The notes below the pieces were generated by a model, which had not been told where the DNA came from, made no database searches, and saw nothing but the letters and a program-made list of their open reading frames with translations. From Candidatus Moranbacteria bacterium RIFOXYB1_FULL_43_19 (lineage in GTDB: Bacteria; Patescibacteriota; Minisyncoccia; Moranbacterales; UBA11712), in NCBI GenBank assembly GCA_001784875.1, contig MFSH01000018.1, positions 13,968 through 66,981 on the forward strand: a stretch of 53,014 bases of DNA. Direction: 5' to 3'. The translations under genes were made by a program, and so were the position numbers. Positions 49,938 to 53,014 of this stretch are shown in pieces (within the stretch, counting starts at the first letter, position 1; each line of letters opens with the position of its first letter).

Positions 49938-51746
49938 CTACAATGTTTTCTTCACAACTTCCTCGTGGAAACAAACCAGGATGTCGCCTTCTTTTATCTT
50001 CGCGTCTCCCAAAAATGTGATTCCGCATTCCAGTCCTTGTTTCACTTCATCGACATTCACTTTATTTTGCTGAAGATTGGAAAGCTTTCCGCGCCCAATA
50101 CTTTTGTCGTCTCTCAAAATTTCGAGATTTTCCTCGTTTACCATTTTTCCGGAAGTCACTTTTCCGCCCACTATCATATCTTCCTTTCCGGTTTTGAAAA
50201 CCGCCAAAACTTTCAGCTTTCCGAGATCCGTCCGGATGATGTCTTCGCCAAGCATTGCTTCGAGCCTTCTTTTGATATCTTCGACCAATTCATATATCAC
50301 TTTGTAGGTTTTGATTTCTACATTGTTCACTTCCGCAAGACGCTTGGCAACCGTAGTCGGCTGGCTGTTGAAGCCGAAAACAACCGCTCCTGAGTTTTGC
50401 CCGCTTCGCCCCCGAGAAGACGAGGCGATTCCGAGCTTCACGTCCGACTCAGTGATGTCCCCCACGCCCTGTTTGACATAGTTTATTCCAACTTCTTCTG
50501 ATTTGATTGTTCCCAAAATCTGGTCAATCGCTTCAAGCGACCCCTGAACGTCAGTCTTGAGAATGATATTCAGACGGCTCACATTTTGGTCTTCAATGCT
50601 TTTGAGCATTGACTGCGAATCAAATTTTTTCATGCCGCCTTCGTTTGCTCCGAAATCTTTCTGCATAGCTTTCGCCGATTTGAGATCAACCATCCCCTGC
50701 AAAACATCATTCACGTTCGGCGATTGGTTGAGGCCAATGACTGTCACCGGCGTTGAAGGCCCGGCTTCTTTCATTTGCCGGCCTTTGAAATCTTCGAGTC
50801 TTCTCACTCGTCCGGCGATTGTTCCTGCCAGCACGTCCTGCCCCTCCTTCAGGATTCCCGTCCGAACCAAAACCGTGGCAATGTTCCCTTTTTGCGGATC
50901 AAGATGAGATTCAATAACAACTCCAAGAGGCAGCCTTCTGTAGTCCGCCCGCAAATCCTCTACCTCGGCCACAAGAAGAATCATATCGAGAAGTTCGTCT
51001 ATGCCAATATTTTGCTTGGCTGAAATTTCTGCCGCAACCACATTGCCGCCCCATTCCTCAATCACAATTTCTCTGTCCGCCAGCTCCTGTTTCACTTTTT
51101 GCGCGTTGGCATTGGGCTTGTCAATTTTGTTTATCGCTACCACCATCGGGATTTTTTTCTCTTTGAGATATTGGATTACCTCTTCCGTTTGGGGACGCAC
51201 TCCGTCGTCTGCCGCCACGACTAAAATGGCAATGTCCGCAAAACTCACCCCGCGCTCCCGCATCGCCGAAAATGCTTCGTGCCCCGGAGTATCGACGAAG
51301 GTAATGATTTCCCCCTTCTTTTTCACTTGATAGGCACTGATGTGCTGGGTAATTCCGCCTGCCTCTTTTTCAACAACAGAAGTTTTCCGGATGGTATCAA
51401 GAAGTGTTGTCTTTCCGTGGTCAACATGTCCTAGAATTGTCACAACTGGTGGACGGTGCCGGAGATTTTTCCCTGATTCTTTTTCCTTTTTCAAAATTTC
51501 GTCAAGCTGTTCGAGCGTCATCGCCCCGCTTCCTGTCGCTTCAAGGTCAACCTCCGTTTCAAACCCAAGATCGGAAGCAATCACCGCTGCGGTGTCATAA
51601 TCAATTTCATCGTTGATCGTTGCCAGAATTTTGTTTTTCATGAGTTCTTTGATGACATCTGTCACCCCCAAACCCAAAAGCTCCGCGAACTTTTTCACAG
51701 ATACTAAGGAGGGAATCTTAATTTTTACCTTCTCCGTGGCTTCCAT
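49938..51746 (-). CDS. infB: Translation initiation factor IF-2
   Basis: 602 residues, a short form with only one N-terminal IF2N-like domain (about 10-60). The G domain has G1 GHVDHGKTT (106-114), G2 GGITQHI, G3 DTPGHEAF and G4 NKIDKP. The domains II-IV follow, with the C2 domain ending [13 protein letters not shown]-2 is the GTPase that places initiator tRNA on the ribosome. It is transcribed with rbfA downstream and 19 bases after the DUF4446 gene; that gap is filled by a 17-bp repeat. Confidence 0.97.
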   Translation of the reverse strand: MEATEKVKIKIPSLVSVKKFAELLGLGVTDVIKELMKNKILATINDEIDYDTAAVIASDLGFETEVDLEATGSGAMTLEQLDEILKKEKESGKNLRHRPPVVTILGHVDHGKTTLLDTIRKTSVVEKEAGGITQHISAYQVKKKGEIITFVDTPGHEAFSAMRERGVSFADIAILVVAADDGVRPQTEEVIQYLKEKKIPMVVAINKIDKPNANAQKVKQELADREIVIEEWGGNVVAAEISAKQNIGIDELLDMILLVAEVEDLRADYRRLPLGVVIESHLDPQKGNIATVLVRTGILKEGQDVLAGTIAGRVRRLEDFKGRQMKEAGPSTPVTVIGLNQSPNVNDVLQGMVDLKSAKAMQKDFGANEGGMKKFDSQSMLKSIEDQNVSRLNIILKTDVQGSLEAIDQILGTIKSEEVGINYVKQGVGDITESDVKLGIASSSRGRSGQNSGAVVFGFNSQPTTVAKRLAEVNNVEIKTYKVIYELVEDIKRRLEAMLGEDIIRTDLGKLKVLAVFKTGKEDMIVGGKVTSGKMVNEENLEILRDDKSIGRGKLSNLQQNKVNVDEVKQGLECGITFLGDAKIKEGDILVCFHEEVVKKTL

Positions 51747-51747
51747 A

Positions 51748-51764
51748 AAATACTAGATACTAAA
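51748..51764. repeat. AAATACTAGATACTAAA repeat, second copy
   Basis: Identical 17-mer to 43782-43798, filling nearly the complete gap between infB and the DUF4446 gene. Confidence 0.75.
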
Positions 51765-51765
51765 A

Positions 51766-52287
51766 TTACGCCTTTTTCACGGCTTTATTGCCCGCGTCCG
51801 CTCTTTTGATAGCTTCCTGCTCTTCTTCGGTCAGCGGATATTTCACTGCACGCCCTTTTTCAACCGGCTTGGAATAGACCCGATTCCCTTCCCGCGTGTG
51901 AAGGGCAGAGAATACCACGCCGGAATTCTCTCCGTCAAGGAGCGCTACTGAAAAACTCTGGTCGCCTCCCAAATCTTTGAAAGGATTGAAGCGAACCACG
52001 CCGACTTTGTGAACAGATTTTTTGGCAAGATCATTTATCTGGTTTGATATTCCAAAGAGGTCTTGGATATCCTTGTCGAGCTCTTTGATATTTTTTGTGT
52101 GCTCAAGGATTGTTTTTTCGAGGTCAACTCCATTTTTTCCGGAAAAAAATTGCTGCTGGTTTTTTTTGATCCGGCTGATGTCCAATTGCAAAAATATGTT
52201 CCAAATCAAAAGCAAGACAGAGATCACAACCGCCCCAATCACACTCAATCCCAAATTGTCTTGGATGATAGCCGAAAAAGAGTTCAT
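51766..52287 (-). CDS. DUF4446 family protein
   Basis: 173 residues. An N-terminal membrane helix (about 14-33), a coiled coil (35-80) and then the conserved block HKVGVVRFNPFKDLGGDQSF, ending VFSALHTREGNRVYSKPVEKG and YPLTEEEQEAI, which defines DUF4446. Function is unknown; homologs in Firmicutes lie near chromosome-partition genes. Here it precedes infB. Confidence 0.9.
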   Translation of the reverse strand: MNSFSAIIQDNLGLSVIGAVVISVLLLIWNIFLQLDISRIKKNQQQFFSGKNGVDLEKTILEHTKNIKELDKDIQDLFGISNQINDLAKKSVHKVGVVRFNPFKDLGGDQSFSVALLDGENSGVVFSALHTREGNRVYSKPVEKGRAVKYPLTEEEQEAIKRADAGNKAVKKA

Positions 52288-52324
52288 AAAATTATTCGTA
52301 TATTCTTTGAGAAATCCTTATATA

Positions 52325-52353
52325 AACTTAGCACTGAAAAGCGAGTATGTAAA
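52325..52353 (-). promoter_or_regulatory. Promoter of the DUF4446-infB-rbfA group
   Basis: TTTACA (52353-52348), a 17-base spacer and TAAGTT (52330-52325) with a TGC extension. It starts directly after the terminator of the gene behind. Confidence 0.55.
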
Positions 52354-52380
52354 GAAAAACTCCCGTGAAAAGGGAGTTTT
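52354..52380 (-). terminator. Terminator of the HD-domain gene
   Basis: AAACTCCC and GGGAGTTT arms (52357-52364, 52372-52379) with GTGAAAA between. The stem is followed by a T run on both strands, so it may work both ways. Confidence 0.8.
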
Positions 52381-52412
52381 ATGCAACTCACGAGATAGAC
52401 AAAAAAAGCATT

Positions 52413-53014
52413 TCATAATTTTCCTTCCCACTCTTTGAAAAACCTGCCTAGAAATTCTTCCATATATTTATGTCTTTCTTCTGCCATCACTTGACCTGTT
52501 TTAGTGTTCATTAAATCTTTCAGTAGCAGCAACTTTTCATAAAAATGATTGATTGTTGAACTTTGGCTTGATTTATACTGCTCGAACGAGCTGTGCATTT
52601 CTGGTTTTATATCCGGGTTATACATCTCTCTTCCTTTCGCTCCGCCAAAAGCAAATGTTCTTCCTATCCCGATTGCTCCTATGGCATCCAGCCTGTCTGC
52701 ATCCTGAACAATCATTCCTTCTTTAGTTTTCATTGTCGAATCAACCTTTGCTCCTTTAAACGACATCGTTTCGACTATTCCTAATATATTGTATATTATT
52801 TCCTGGCTTACTTTTTGTTTTTCGAGCCATTCTTTTGCACGCTTTGGCTCGTCTGTTTCACCCCCCTCACGTAGTTTATAATCGTCTAGATCGTGCAATA
52901 AAGACGCAAGTTCGATTAAAAATGAATTACCCAGCCGCAGCAAGCTGCGGGGTATCCTGTTAAAATTTAAACAGCCTGAGTTGATTTGATTGAACTTTTT
53001 CCTGATGGTCGCCC
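52413..53014 (-). pseudogene. YedJ-like HD-domain hydrolase, 5' part disrupted or outside the window
   Basis: The frame stays open to the window edge. From residue ELASLLHDLDDYKL onward it matches the HD-domain phosphohydrolases of the YedJ type (VQDADRLDAIGAIGIGRTF, GGAKGREMYNP, MEEFLGRFFKEWEGK). The first histidine of the HD motif, expected 25-30 residues before LLHD, is missing. Instead the frame reads R-I-P-R-S-L-L-R-L-G through the palindrome at 52935-52950. A TTG at 52943 would give 176 residues. Either the gene was broken by palindrome insertion or it starts differently. Truncation by the window end cannot be separated from this. Confidence 0.65.
52935..52950. repeat. CCGCAGC-AA-GCTGCGG palindrome in the HD gene
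   Basis: Perfect 7-bp arms around AA, with looser outer complementarity (TACCC / GGGTA). It lies where the HD protein should have its first helix. Confidence 0.75.

Noticed and set aside
1-53014. Alternative genetic code (UGA as sense codon)
   Set aside because: Many well-conserved genes end at TGA exactly where the family ends (ZIP/deacetylase and DUF2079/methyltransferase overlaps), so UGA is a stop.

Overview
The window looks like a chromosomal segment from a Candidate Phyla Radiation (Patescibacteria, Parcubacteria-like) bacterium. This is inference: genes are short and tightly packed, many overlap by 1-23 bases, the tRNAs lack an encoded CCA, the type IV pilus and surface genes fit that group, and UGA is used as a stop, which argues against Gracilibacteria/SR1. 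No 16S or ribosomal protein gene is present to confirm it.

Layout. (1) 1-13.6 kb, cell envelope: the start of a membrane protein, a DUF916-like/LysM/LytR_C membrane protein, two polytopic GT-C-type proteins, two SAM methyltransferases, two GT2 glycosyltransferases, a radical SAM/SPASM protein, an NAD-dependent epimerase, a 63-residue membrane protein and three secreted paralogs with a WxL-like domain. (2) 13.7-26.7 kb: a GIY-YIG nuclease cassette, then one 12.2-kb gene for a 4081-residue membrane-anchored repeat protein that ends in a WxL-like domain, preceded by a membrane-tethered HTH protein. (3) 27-33.6 kb: a type IV pilus cluster (major prepilin, PilX-, PilW-, PilV- and FimT-like proteins, PilC, PilB) interrupted by a RAYT transposase. 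(4) 33.6-40.5 kb: a signalling block with a CheY-like regulator, a PAS/coiled-coil protein, a CbrA-like transporter/histidine kinase with a small membrane partner, and a CHASE4-HAMP-PAS protein. (5) 40.5-53 kb, housekeeping: a lysozyme-fold protein, four tRNAs, HU, RNase Y, iPGM, a ZIP transporter, a ChbG/YdjC deacetylase, MazG, family-4 UDG, a DHH phosphoesterase, RbfA, IF-2, DUF4446 and an incomplete HD hydrolase.

The strongest candidate for an undescribed system is a WxL-type surface apparatus. WxL-like secreted proteins, a giant WxL-tipped filamentous protein and a DUF916-like partner occur together, as they do in WxL loci of Gram-positive bacteria, but here the giant protein is held by an N-terminal membrane helix. 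The second theme is a dense population of palindromes and short-period repeats. They fill intergenic gaps and also sit inside genes where insertions may be tolerated: prepilin leaders, the linker and Ig-like region of the giant protein, a RAYT gene, a tRNA T-loop and an HD gene.

Most genes are on the minus strand. Plus-strand genes are the glycan block at 6.7-10.9 kb and gpmI. Promoters, terminators and domains were called by eye; no search was run.
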